From Siphlonurus alternatus (Eukaryota > Arthropoda > Insecta > Ephemeroptera > Siphlonuridae), in the NCBI GenBank assembly GCA_949825025.1, contig OX463786.1, positions 22,325,223 through 22,389,222 of the forward strand: a stretch of DNA of 64,000 nucleotides. The letters are read 5' to 3'. Made by a program: the position numbers and the translations under genes. Positions 20,426 to 30,945 of the stretch are shown here, piece after piece. Below the pieces are notes generated by a model. The model made no database searches. It had not been told where the DNA came from and saw only the letters and a list, made by a program, of their open reading frames with translations. Within the stretch, counting starts at the first letter, position 1. Every line of letters starts with the position of its first letter.

Positions 20426-20629
20426 TTGCCACTCGCGTAATCGCTTGAACAAGACAAGCTAATAAAAAGACATCAGACCAGGATAAAAACACCTCAGTTT
20501 CTCACAGCTGGTTGTTATATTGTGTTACTGCAACGTGAAACTGCTCAGACAATATCATTTTTCTTAACATTAATAATACCGTTCATAGACCTAGTAACGA
20601 GTTGTCTTCATATCTTCCACTAGTAACAA

Positions 20630-20877
20630 CCCTATTTGAAAAATTACGTCTTCAACTTATCCTTTACACGTCTAAACCTAATCTTTTTACCTCTAAAAAA
20701 CATCTTATTTCCTCTTCTCTCAAAGTGAGGATGAAATGAAGACAATATTTCTAACATTTTATGCCCACGAAGAGGAAAATCTCTTTTTCTCTCTCTAAAA
20801 TGGTGCAAAATAAGAGGACAAAAGACGAGAGGAGAGCTTAATATAGCAAATTAAAAATGAAATTTATTCATCTCAGG
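20630..20877 (-). mobile_element. MITE-A copy, full length
   Basis: CCCTATTTGAAAAATTACGT at the left and TTATTCATCTCAGG at the right; order of blocks inverted. Confidence 0.8.
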
Positions 20878-20966
20878 AAAAGTTCATATCACCAGTATTT
20901 TGTAACTCTGGGGGGCTTTATTATTTGAAATAAATATTTATCCATGCTTTGTGAATTATGATATTA

Positions 20967-21072
20967 CTACGTTTACATGACGGTATTTAATACGTATTCG
21001 TTGTTGACGGATGTTGTTATTTTATGAGGCGTCGTCAAATAATACGAATTAAACACCGTCATGTAAACGTAG
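20967..21072 (+). mobile_element. FB-D tiny palindromic element D2
   Basis: CTACGTTTACATGACGGTAT at the left, ACACCGTCATGTAAACGTAG at the right. 106 bp, same length as D1. Confidence 0.8.
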
Positions 21073-21118
21073 TGAATAATGCCCCACGTTGCTACTGTAA
21101 ATTACAATAATTAATGGG

Positions 21119-21518
21119 AGGTGTGGCGCAGTGCGCTTGACCGGGTCTCGTCAGATCACCGAAGTCAAGCAACGCCGCGCGTGGTTAGTAGTTGGATGGG
21201 TGACCATTTTCAACAAAAAACACGTTTCCCACCCAGGGGTAAAACGTTGCGCTTTTCCACTATGTGGTTCCCCTGGCTTTGGACCATTGCACTTCCGGTT
21301 CATTGACAAAAGCTGTAGCGTCCATCCTGGCTGAGGTTTCCACGTTTCCCTCAGCCGCAGACAAATGCCGGGATGGATTTGCAAGGCCGTGGCCGCCCCC
21401 GTTCCAGAAGAGCCCGCGAAACGCTCAAGTTAGGGTTTCGGAAGGTTCGGGGTTTCAAAGTAGTATGTAATTAGTAAATAGAAGTACCCAATAGGGTTTA
21501 ATTAAAATTTAAAAAAAA
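21119..21518 (+). mobile_element. 5S rRNA-headed SINE, best copy
   Basis: The head (21119-21215) contains TCTCGTCAGATCACCGAAGT, AAGCAACGCCGCGCGTGG and TAGTTGGATGGGTGACC, matching the A box, intermediate element and C box of the 5S rRNA gene promoter read by RNA polymerase III with TFIIIA. A body with CATTGACAAAAGC leads to the core GGCTGAGGTTTCCACGTTTC, CCTCAGCC and AAATGCCGGGATGG, then a 3' unit GTTCGGGGTTTCAAAGTAG..GTACCCAATAGGG and an A-rich tail. AAATTACAAT occurs at 21099 and 21519 and may be part of a target duplication, but about 10 nt separate it from the head. It is non-coding; the open frames across it are incidental. Confidence 0.85.
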
Positions 21519-21528
21519 AAATTACAAT

Positions 21529-22560
21529 TATATTTTAAATGCCATTTCTTGGTAATCTTTACTGCCCTTACTTTGGCTCATTGTAGGACGTCCCAAGAAC
21601 AACATTGATATGCAAAATTTAAAATATGTTTGATAGATTTATTATTAAATTTTGTTAATAAAACTATTCATAAATGCAAAATAAAATATTTTATCGCATT
21701 GAAACACATTCTATTATAAATTAAACGTTTAACTATTTAACTGTTATAAATTGTTAAATAATCTCAAATAAACCATTTATACTGCTTAATGAATAAAAGC
21801 CTCCCATGCTTTAAAAGGACTCATACATTTCTTAATGCATGAATAATTCCAATTCTGGATTATTATTTTTAAATTAAAATTTGTAATAATTATATCCTTT
21901 ACTAATTTTTAATATTTTTGAAAATAATTCAATTTTTTATTTTTACAATAAAACAATTTTTTTTTTATAATAATGAAATTTTATTTATTTTATTTTTAAA
22001 GTAAAAAATAACGCCATGACTTTTTTGTAAATGAAATTTTTAATTAGAAAAATTACAAGACGATTGTACACTCGTTGTGTACGCGAACTTAGGGGCATTC
22101 GTAATACAATTTTTAATAGAGAATAATTATTTAAGTTTGCTTTGAGAAGCATGCAAATTTATTGTAAACAATTTATCAAAGTATATCAATATTTGGTCAT
22201 ATCGTCATATTTTTTAATGAAATGTATCAACAGTTATCTTAAGAATATAAAATAAAGAAGACAAATACTTGATGTGAAATTGTGTCTTAAAGCGATGTAA
22301 TTGCAACAATGATAACTTATTTGACCGTGTAAAATCACAAGTATATGTTTTACACGGTTGAAATTTTAGCGAAAATAATCTGTCTGCAATTTCATGCTGG
22401 TGTCGCTATAACGGATATTCTAAAAATGTACTTGCAAAATATTTTTAATGTTTTTTAAGGTTACAAAGTGAATTTGTCCTCATTGTTGGATTTATTTCAT
22501 CTAAATTATAAACAATTTAAAACATGAGAATCTTCATTGTTTCTGTTATCTTACCATTAA
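21529..22560. other. AT-rich stretch, no gene recognised
   Basis: No family member or coding signal seen. The inverted pair CGTGTAAAATCAC and GTTTTACACGGTTG lies near 22330-22360. Confidence 0.45.
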
Positions 22561-22822
22561 CCCGAGTTGAAATAAAATCTATCTTTCTTTCGAAATTAAT
22601 ATCTATCCTCTCGTATAATTTTCTCCTATTTTGAAAAAAATTTAGTGGAGAAAAGACGAGATTAATACGCCCTTTGCCTCTTCTTGTGCATAAAATGTTA
22701 GAAATATTGTCTCCATTTCATCCTCACTTTGAGCGAAGAGGAAATAAGATGTATTTTAGAGGTAAAAAGATTAGGTTTAGACATGTAAAGGATGAGTTGA
22801 AGACGTAATTTTTCAACTAGGG
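22561..22822 (+). mobile_element. MITE-A copy, full length
   Basis: CCCGAGTTGAAATAAAATCT to TTTTTCAACTAGGG, all blocks present. Confidence 0.85.
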
Positions 22823-24198
22823 TGTTATATCAACCTATATAACTCATCAATGAATGGCAGTGATGCTGTTCGAAAATTTTATCATTTTGGTGAATTAAGT
22901 TCTAATAATTATAATATATGTTTTAAATATATCTTTCATTCTCAGAACTGTTCTATATATTTTGTCGCCTGTCTCTGAAATGGTATTCATGTGAAATTAT
23001 GAATGAATAAATAATACGACAATATTTTGATATTTTGATATTTTGAGTTAAATATTGGTAGTTAATTATTATAAGTATAACAACTACAGTTTAGAAAAAT
23101 GTGGTGAATTTATATTTTAAAATTAATTATTAAATTTAGTAAAGAATCAACATGATATGTTATTTTTAATTTTACTTCTTAATTATGTTTTCTCTTCTCA
23201 AATTCTTTATTATAACAAAAAAAAAATGCTCTAGTAAAAAATCTGGGTTAATAATTAATTACATTTTTTATTAATATATTTAGAGATGTACGATTATTTA
23301 AAATATAACAAAAACTTATGAATATAATACAAGAAAAACCACATTGAATATATAAGTGCTAGTAATTTGATATAAATATAGAATTTAAAAAACATAACAA
23401 TTTTGAAAGTATATAATATACTTTCTAATAAAAATACAGTTATATATTTAAACAAATTGAGCTAATAATTATTAAGGAGAAAGTGTAACAATGATAATTT
23501 TCAACAATGCAATTTGCTGTCTTTTGTCACCACAAGGTAATTTTGTAACAATGGAATTTCACTCATCTTATTGTTGTGTTTGTGACGCAAGTGCATGTAA
23601 AAAACAATTGAAAATATGACACAATATAGTAAAATTGATATTGCTTAATGTATTGTATTAATTTTCTAAGAATTTTTCATTAGTGAAATACAAAATAATA
23701 GACATTGTATATAGGGAGTTTGAAAAAATATGTTTATTACTAATTCAACAATAATATGTAATAATTTAATATGATATTTAATGCGTTAATAAACATGTCA
23801 ATTCATCTGTAATACCAATCACACAAATGTGTGTTTTATTAATTATATGTTTATTAAATAATGTTTTTTTTTCTGTGAAAATTGTTTCATATTTTTATAA
23901 GTTGAAGATGTATCATGTACCCAAATTATGTGAATACACTACATTCAATAAACAAAAAAAAACTTGCAAAAATGTGTGTTTCAGATTCCCTTTAGTTCAA
24001 AATTTCTTCTATATAATATACAGTATAACGTCTAAGATTTAATTAAGCATAGTAAAGTCATTTATGTGTTCTTATGTTGGTTTCATATTAGAAATTACAG
24101 TATTGGATCATACCACCAGGAATATTTTCTTACCAAAATAAGTATGAAGAGAAATGTTGATTTGGAAGTGATCTGTTATGCAAAGATTTTATACACTA
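22823..24198. other. AT-rich stretch, no gene recognised
   Basis: A 71-codon open frame at 23827-24042 is low-complexity and lacks support. No repeat family is recognised. Confidence 0.45.
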
Positions 24199-24466
24199 CC
24201 CGAACTGAAATAAATTTCGTCTTTTATTCACTATTAAGCTCTCCTCTCGTCTTCTTATTTTGCACCATTTTAGAGGTAAAAAAAAAAGAAGAAAAAAATA
24301 CGAGATTACGTATTTTTTCCTCTTCTTGAGCATAAAATGTTAGAAATATTGTCTTCATTTCATCCTAACTTTGAGAAAAGAGGAAATAAGATGTGTTATA
24401 GAGGTAATAAGATTAGGTTTAGACGTGTAAAGGATGAGTTGAAGACGTAATTTTTCAACTATAGGG
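24199..24466 (+). mobile_element. MITE-A copy, full length
   Basis: CCCGAACTGAAATAAATTTC to TTTTTCAACTATAGGG. Flanked by TA on both sides (ACACTA before, TAGTGT after), so a TA target duplication is possible. Confidence 0.85.
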
Positions 24467-25501
24467 TAGTGTGGTAATATAATTTATATAAATATAATTT
24501 ATTTATTTTTAATGATATTAATATTATTTTAACCTGAAGTTTATTTTCAAATGATCAAGTATAAAAATTAATTTTAACGATGAAAATTTGTCAAGAAATC
24601 GAGAAACCTGAATACGATTATAAATTTCAAACCACTTTGAAGTTGGCCCAAATAATTAGCGACTTCGATTAATTTCATGCTTCTTTAACTAACAAATTTT
24701 TCATAGCCATATTGCAGTCTGCTATATATTGATACCATCATTATTTTGATAGATTATAAATAAGTGATAAGACTATAAATTATCAAGTATTTTTTTTAAC
24801 AAAAGTTATTATGTTAATTATGGGGTAAATAATAAGAAAGTAGTTTAGGATCAAATTATATGTAATGATAATATATTCAAGGTTATAAGATTGATAAGTT
24901 ATATTTTAGCTTCTTACAAAAAATGCCAGGAAAGCAAGATATATGTTTAAAAGGGCACAATTCAGTTGAAACTCGTGTGAGATTGACATGTTAATTTACA
25001 TTCTGTAGCACTTAAGTAGTCTGAAAAAACATTATTAAAACAATATTTATTTAGTAAAACAATTGCAGGTCGCATATTTTAGTCAATTAATAGATACTAC
25101 TATAATTTGATGTCGAATACATAATATATAACTTCATATAATTATTATCTGTGTATATATCTAAGAGCGCATTCGCAAGAACCTAGTATAAATAATACTT
25201 TCTTTCCATAATATCATTTCGATAACAAAATTTATAAGCATTACATCACGTCTATGCAAAATCGAATAAAATCTGCCTCCCTTTTAAAAGTAAGCGATAT
25301 TTAATCATGGAATTCCCTGACTGTGAGCACTATAATCTATTTTTTATTGTATGTATGAGCAGTAGGGCAGTATGCAAGGTCAAATACTGACAGTGAAATT
25401 TCATGCGGGCGGTGAAAATTGAACATGCAGGTCCTTTCTCCACGTTAACTTTCATTGTGACCCCTAACTGAAGTGATTATTTATCGTGACTAAGTTCTGG
25501 T
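24467..25501. other. AT-rich stretch, no gene recognised
   Basis: No coding or repeat signal recognised. Confidence 0.45.
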
Positions 25502-25705
25502 GTGATGGTTTAGTTTGTAATATTGTTACATTGGATTTTAGACCATAAGTGCAAAGTCTAAATTTTTTAGAGTGATGGTTTAGTTTGTAATGATTTTACA
25601 TTGGATTTTAGACCATAAGTGCAAAGTCTAAATTTTTTAGAGTGACGGTTTCATTGGTAATGATTTTACATTGTATTTTAGACCATAAGTGCAATATTTA
25701 GACTA
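25502..25705. repeat. Tandem repeat, 70-bp unit, about 2.9 copies
   Basis: GTGATGGTTTAGTTTGTAAT begins units at 25502 and 25572, and GTGACGGTTTCATTGGTAAT at 25642. Units 1 and 2 are almost identical; the third is diverged. Confidence 0.9.
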
Positions 25706-25710
25706 TAAGA

Positions 25711-26272
25711 GAAATGTATAAAGTCATTGTTTTTAAGCATCAGCATATTATAACAAATTATTTATTTATTGGCAAGAAATAATGAAAATCATTTTATAGT
25801 GTTCAAGGATATTGTAATGAAAATATCACCATTGATACTTTACATTATAATGGCGTGAGAAGTATGTTGTTCAGCATTTTTGAAAATGTTCTTCAAATTG
25901 TATAAGTCACCAATGATCACTTTAAGATACATACGCTTCCACAGAATGTGCGTTTGAGAGTCATTTTTAAATTAAACAATCCATTCCAGTGTTTGTCTAG
26001 CTGTCACCAGAGAGCGGGGGCGTTTAGATGGCGTTGCTTTAGTAAATAAATTTAGGAGTAACTATATACTTTTAACCCTGCAGATTGCAGCATCGCAAGT
26101 TAACAGCGTTTGGGGGTGTACCGGCTCATGCATTACTATCATACTCCATCTGGACGCCACCAGAATAACTTCTTATTTTCACTTTATCTAGAGCTTTTCT
26201 TTGGTTTATACTTTATATGCTAGAAAAAAAAATCACATTCCATGTCTTTACAATGTATGATCTTTGCTGTGA
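25711..26272. other. No gene recognised
   Basis: CACCAGAGAGCGGGGGCG near 26006 and CGCCACCAGAA near 26155 are GC-rich islets with partial similarity to CTCF-type motifs. Nothing else. Confidence 0.3.
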
Positions 26273-26345
26273 CTGAGGAAATCATGGAAACCTCAGTCAG
26301 GATGGTCGGTAATTGATGGAGAAATGTCAAACACCTCCCGGATGC
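26273..26345 (-). mobile_element. SINE core fragment
   Basis: GACTGAGGAAATCATGGAAA, CCTCAGTCAGGATGGTCGG and CCTCCCGGATGCAC: reverse complement of the SINE core and its flank. Confidence 0.65.
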
Positions 26346-26604
26346 ACAAATAAATTCAGTTGTACCTGATATTGAATTCTAGTTATTCAAAATACACGAT
26401 TTAAAAAATAATAAAAACTAAAGGTGTCTGTTGATAGTAAAATAACGGATGTTTGGTAATTAAGTTATCTTTCTCATTACTGGGGACTGGAGGGATAAGA
26501 AAGTGAGGACATTAGCCTATCTCACAACGGCAAGGTATATACCCGAAGTAAATATTTCCTGTCCCAACTTTCTAACATGTTGTACCGTAACATATTGCAA
26601 TGTC

Positions 26605-26800
26605 TATACGCATCCATCCCGCGCGGCATTTGCGTAGAAGAGACTGAGGGGACCGTGGAAACCTCAGTCAGGATGGACTATCAATCACCTCCCTGAGTGG
26701 GTGTTAATTAGCTACTTGTGAAAATGTTTGTAGGTGCCTGGGATCGAACTCACGACCATCCGATTACGAATCAGAGGCGCATACCAATATTCGTGAATTA
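26605..26800 (-). mobile_element. tRNA-headed SINE sharing the 5S-SINE core
   Basis: Minus-strand order: a tRNA-like head with B-box GAGTTCGATCC (near 26750) and an anticodon-arm-like CTGATTCGTAATCGG, then GGCACCTAC and a spacer, then TCCATCCTGACTGAGGTTTC, CACGGTCCCCTCAGTC and AAATGCCGCGCGGGATGG. The core is the one found in the 5S-headed SINE at 21119. The A box is degenerate. Confidence 0.7.
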
Positions 26801-27545
26801 TGTCTGGGTGCGTCACTTGCCTGGTTTAATAAAATTAATATCTAACTTTTGCCATGTAAAGTAAATTTGTTTATTAGTTTCGTAATTTTACCAATATTAT
26901 CACACAGAGTAGACATAAAAACATTTCAATCAAGGATACCATCACAGTGTTTGCATCAACTGCTATCAAAGTTATACTTTTACATAGGATAGGGTCTACG
27001 AAGAGCCGGGAGTTTAAATTCCGTCAATTGTGACTAGTACCATACTGAGGTTCAGTTCAAACACTGGAGAAAAAAAGCTTAAAGTAAAATAATATTTGAA
27101 TTTTATTTTCATATTTATCTTATAAGAAATGATCAAAACAAACATACAGTAAAATAATTTCATATTTTAATTAATAAAATTATTCTATTGAAAAATTTAA
27201 TATTTATTATTTTTTAATTTATGAAACAAAAATAAAATATTTTAAATAAATTTTAATTTATTTGATAATTTAATTCTGTATAATTTTATTATTTATACTA
27301 TTTTTATATTATATGTACTAAAAATTAAAATATGAAAAAATAATGAAAGTAATAAAATTTTGCACCTCTGAAATAATGAAAACTATATTTAATGGACGCT
27401 CCCAAAATTTGTTTATTTCACACATGGGGTGAGGAAGATCATTAATTAACAGTTATTGTGTATATATTCTCGTATTTATAGTGTTCTCTCAAAAATTTGC
27501 CCACACAATCAATATTACCTTCTCAATTAACGCAATTCAATAACA
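26801..27545. other. AT-rich stretch, nothing firm
   Basis: AGCCGGGAGTTTAAATTCCG near 27014 resembles the 3' part of the SINE at 57040. Otherwise no feature. Confidence 0.35.
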
Positions 27546-27652
27546 CTACGTTTACATGACGGTGTTCAATACGTATCGGTTGACGACGCCTCATAAGAAT
27601 AACATTATCCGTCGTCAACGAATACGTATTAAACACCGTCATGTAAACGTAG
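27546..27652 (-). mobile_element. FB-D tiny palindromic element D3, flipped centre
   Basis: CTACGTTTACATGACGGTGT to ACACCGTCATGTAAACGTAG, with centre CTCATAAGAATAACATTATC, the reverse of the other three copies. Confidence 0.8.
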
Positions 27653-27954
27653 GGCATTATGTCTGGTTTATGTATTAATTAACATTTCTTATATTCATGG
27701 AGTCAAATTATTAACTTTTATCACAATCGTATATACAGGAGATTTTATTTCGTTCTTGTTTAAAATTATAAAGACATAAACCTGATTTAACATAAAACAA
27801 TATAAAGTATCACAACAAATACTTTTAAGTTAATATTAACAACAATTAATATTAACCAGGCATGTGTTAATTAATTCTGAACATAAAAATATAGCTCTAT
27901 GTTTTAAAATCAATGCCTGCTTATCTCTATAGAAATAACAATGTTAATATTGTT

Positions 27955-28020
27955 TCTTTCCGACTGAACATTTAGTGAATGGGATTCCCTTTTTTAGTCA
28001 CCTTATGTTCTTAATAAAAT
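27955..28020 (+). repeat. Repeat O, probable LINE 3' untranslated piece
   Basis: ACATTTAGTGAATGGGATTC then CCTTTTTTAGTCACC matches the minus strand of 40690-40745. Both stand near AATAAA-like tails. Confidence 0.45.
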
Positions 28021-28383
28021 ATTATGTAAAAGTTAAATGTTTATTTGGTTAGTCAAGAAATGTATTCGTATATAAAATTTTGACTGCACTGTGATACTTT
28101 ATTTACATTTGTTATTAGAGTCATTGTTATGTTTTTCTTTTTTATTATTTCATTGTTAAAAGGGATGCTATGTGCCATGTAAATTATCTGTTGCGTTTTG
28201 TTCTGTATTACTATATGTTAGTATCACCTGCCAACTGTTTTATTATGTAACACGAGGAAAATATAATAACATAAATAAAATGAATGTATTAATAAATGTT
28301 TTGTTGCAATAAACACATATTAATAATGATGAAGTTCATTATGTTCAACAAAAAAGTCATTGATAGTGAATAGGTTAGTGGAG

Positions 28384-28453
28384 TTCCCTTTATCCTCGTT
28401 AATTTTGGTTTATTTAAATTCCCTTTATCCTCGTTAATTTTGGTTTATTTAAG
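28384..28453. repeat. Perfect tandem duplication, 35 bp twice
   Basis: TTCCCTTTATCCTCGTTAAT followed by TTTGGTTTATTTAA occurs at 28384 and 28419. Confidence 0.9.
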
Positions 28454-28788
28454 CTAAATACCTGCTCATTGTGTTAAAGTGTTTGTTATTTATTTAAAAC
28501 TTTACGTGGACATATGTTTGTCTTAAAGGTTTGAAATTAATACGATAAATAGAAGTATCTTATATTTAATTCCAATTATATCAGCAACAATTACGTTAAG
28601 ATATGTCCGTGTTTAAAATTGAGACCGGCTGGCCATTTGTTAACCCACTTCGACGTTTCCTTCAAATAATTTGAGCTTTTTATGATCGATATTTTCCTCT
28701 TTATACTGAACCAGATTTCTTTAACATTTACCTAAATTTAAAATAATAAAGTAAATATTTTGAATATAAGTATTTACTTTCATGTTTT

Positions 28789-29251
28789 TGTAAGATGCTA
28801 GTTCTATGCTTGGTAGAACTTTGTCTCTCAGACAACATGAGTGCGAGTATCGCACAACCGGAGCATTCAAGTCTCCTATTACCGCCGTGCAGACGCCAGC
28901 CAGGCAGTGGAAAACTACTGGCAGCTAGCTGCATGTGGGAAATGCAACCTCAGCAGGGGGAGCGAGAAGAGCGAGCTGTGCCGCGCGCTCCCGCCTGCCC
29001 GCGAGAGAGGCATTCGTGGTTGGGCAGTCTGAGCTGTAGCCTGCTCTCCACACAGCATCTTATACTAGAGCACAATAATATTCATAATTACTAATACACA
29101 TTCTCATATTTTATAAAGGGGTTTACTTTATTATAATCTTGTGTTCATAAATAAAAACCATAAAACCCATACACGTACACCGAATTATTAATTGTAATAA
29201 TTACTCCAGCAACCCATCGAACATATAAAGTAATAGGAAGGGCCTATTACA
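28789..29251 (+). repeat. 5' LTR (463 bp)
   Basis: Begins TGTAAGATGC and ends CCTATTACA (TG..CA). The first half is GC-rich, the second AT-rich. A TATA box (TATAAAGG, 29112) and AATAAA (29150) suggest that transcription starts near 29140 with a short R region. Identical to 35778-36240 by eye. Confidence 0.95.
29112..29119 (+). promoter_or_regulatory. LTR TATA box
   Basis: TATAAAGG; the equivalent in the 3' LTR is at 36101. About 30 nt downstream is TTCATAA, a plausible start site. Confidence 0.55.
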
Positions 29252-29253
29252 AG

Positions 29254-29264
29254 TGGTGTCAGAA
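29254..29264 (+). promoter_or_regulatory. Primer binding site
   Basis: TGGTGTCAGAA lies 2 nt after the 5' LTR. TGG pairs with the tRNA CCA end. The sequence resembles sites complementary to leucine tRNAs in other gypsy-type elements; the match stops after 11 nt in an A-run. Confidence 0.65.
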
Positions 29265-29688
29265 AAAAAAAACGGACTACGCCGGGAAGAGACCAGTGAA
29301 GTGACAATAATTAATAATAATAAAAAAAAAAATATATAGTTGGTTATAACTATATTTTAATACTTCAACTCGCCGCTCGTCTAACCTCATCGTCTACACG
29401 CCTTGCAATCAACGAGCATCTTCAACGAGAGCTGCCGCTGACCAGCCACATCGCTGCTGCTACCAGGACATCGTTGACCATTACCAGGCCCACGCTGACC
29501 ACTACCAGGCCTTCAAGGACCATTTGCTGCCATCGGCTGTTGGAAGGGCAAACTCCAAGGAAGTTAAAGAGACGAGGTATGCCGATTTTATGTTTTTTTT
29601 AAATTCTCCCCAAAACCTTTTAAATAATGATGCATGTTAGAGTGCATGGAAGTGCATGAAGTAGTGAAGTCTGTTACAAAGCTACAAA

Positions 29689-30945
29689 ATGGCGGAAAAG
29701 TGTATAGTGGCGGGTAGATCAGTGACGCTGCAGGAAGCTATAGATACATTAACTCGATCCTTAGCAGCCGTACAAACTGAGAATGGCCAATTGAAGGAGA
29801 GAATGGCAAATTTTGATCAAGCAGTAGAACGTAGAGTAAAAATAGAACTAGATGCTGCGAAACAAGAGTTAAATCAAAATTCTCTGATGTCGGGAGTCCC
29901 TCAAAGTAAAAAGAATTACGCAGTTATGACTTCAGTTCCAAATTTCAGTGGTACTAGCTCAGAGAGTATTGTGTCATATTTTACAAAACTTGAGCAAGCA
30001 GCGCAGCTGGGGGTATGGGCAGAAGCGGATTTGCTAATAATAGCAAGGCAGAAATTAGATGGGGGTGCGATGGAGTTTGTCATGAGTGATGACAAGTGTA
30101 AAGTAGCTGAAACTTATGCAGTTTTCAAAAATTTACTATTTGAGAGATACTCTGATAAAAACACGACAAGTTATTATCGCGAACAGCTGTCATCCATTAC
30201 AAAGAAGGCCGATGAAACAGTTGAGGTGTATGCTGACAGGGTTAAAAAAGTGAATGCGAAAACATATACACTAGGGGAAAACACTGATATGAACATTGCA
30301 ATCAAGGCCGAGGCAGACCACCGAGCTTTAGATGCATTTTTAAGAGGGCTCAGCAGTGACCCCACCCTAGAGGAGAAAACGAGGCTCAGCAAGCCTGAGA
30401 GCTTCCAGGCCGCGGTGTCTGCTGCTGTCAGTATTGTTGAGATTATGAGTAGATGCAAAACTAAAGAGGCCCCTACCACAAAGAGTATTTTTACGGCAGA
30501 AGCGTTAGAGGTAGGAAGATGCACACGCTGCAATCGTGCAGGACACCAAGATACCAACAGCACACCATGCTATAGAGCTATGTTTTGCACCAAATGCTTC
30601 AGGGAAAATCATCCTGCATCTCTTTGTAGGTCAAAGCCTCATCAGGGAGGTTACCAAGTCAGGCAAGGTGCTGGCAATATGCAACAGCCTAGGCGCATGT
30701 ACTATGACAGTCGCGCAAGCAAGGGGGGGTATAATCAGCGCTATCAAAGTGACCAGTACCGTCAGCAGGACGCTAGGAGAAGCTACGTACCCAGGTTCCA
30801 GCATAAATCTGGGCCAACACGTGCCAACAGTCACCAGGAGCGCGAGAGCGCTGTAGAGAAAACCCGCCAAATCACGGCATCCCCAAACGGCCAGGGGGCT
30901 CGGCAAACCGCGAGGCAGAGCTCCCCACACGCCAGATCCCAGTAA
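29689..30945 (+). CDS. gag: Gag polyprotein (418 aa)
   Basis: Structural protein that packages element RNA into virus-like particles in the cytoplasm. Residues 14-50 (leucine-rich LQEAIDTLTRSLAAVQ) could form a coiled coil. Residues about 80-260 look like the capsid region (VPNFSGTSSESIVSYF, QLGVW, FLRGLSSDP). Two cysteine/histidine clusters follow: C278-x2-C281-x4-H286-x7-C294, unusual in spacing, and C300-x2-C303-x4-H308-x4-C313, a regular CCHC zinc knuckle. The tail (320-418) is rich in Arg, Gln and Ser, as expected for RNA binding. The ATG at 29689 follows a 437-nt leader. The stop at 30943 lies 57 nt past a -1 slippery heptamer, so a minority of ribosomes should continue into pol. No stops or frameshifts are seen. 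Confidence 0.9.
   Translation: MAEKCIVAGRSVTLQEAIDTLTRSLAAVQTENGQLKERMANFDQAVERRVKIELDAAKQELNQNSLMSGVPQSKKNYAVMTSVPNFSGTSSESIVSYFTKLEQAAQLGVWAEADLLIIARQKLDGGAMEFVMSDDKCKVAETYAVFKNLLFERYSDKNTTSYYREQLSSITKKADETVEVYADRVKKVNAKTYTLGENTDMNIAIKAEADHRALDAFLRGLSSDPTLEEKTRLSKPESFQAAVSAAVSIVEIMSRCKTKEAPTTKSIFTAEALEVGRCTRCNRAGHQDTNSTPCYRAMFCTKCFRENHPASLCRSKPHQGGYQVRQGAGNMQQPRRMYYDSRASKGGYNQRYQSDQYRQQDARRSYVPRFQHKSGPTRANSHQERESAVEKTRQITASPNGQGARQTARQSSPHARSQ
30882..30926 (+). promoter_or_regulatory. -1 ribosomal frameshift signal between gag and pol
   Basis: The heptamer C CCA AAC (30882-30888) is in the exact gag frame for X XXY YYZ slippage. After a 5-nt spacer (GGCCA), GGGGGCTC (30894-30901) pairs with GAGCTCCCC (30918-30926): eight base pairs with one bulged U and a 16-nt loop. 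Pol is in the -1 frame, open from 30807. Spacing and stem fit known -1 signals. GGC in the loop and GCC at 30931 might add a pseudoknot. Confidence 0.8.

Noticed and set aside
21134..21215. A functional 5S rRNA gene
   Set aside because: Only the internal promoter part is present; the 3' third of 5S rRNA is replaced by SINE body.
21121..21470. Several open frames on both strands within the 5S-SINE (also 47262-47655)
   Set aside because: They follow a Pol III SINE with no conserved coding pattern between copies.
25502..25705. CRISPR array from regularly spaced repeats
   Set aside because: Units are directly tandem with no spacers, and the genome is eukaryotic.
26745..26800. A tRNA gene
   Set aside because: The A box is degenerate, no acceptor stem closes, and it continues into a SINE core.
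28795..29094. 99-codon open frame in the 5' LTR, repeated at 35784-36083
   Set aside because: It lies in the promoter half of both LTRs, has low-complexity content, and its duplication only reflects LTR identity.
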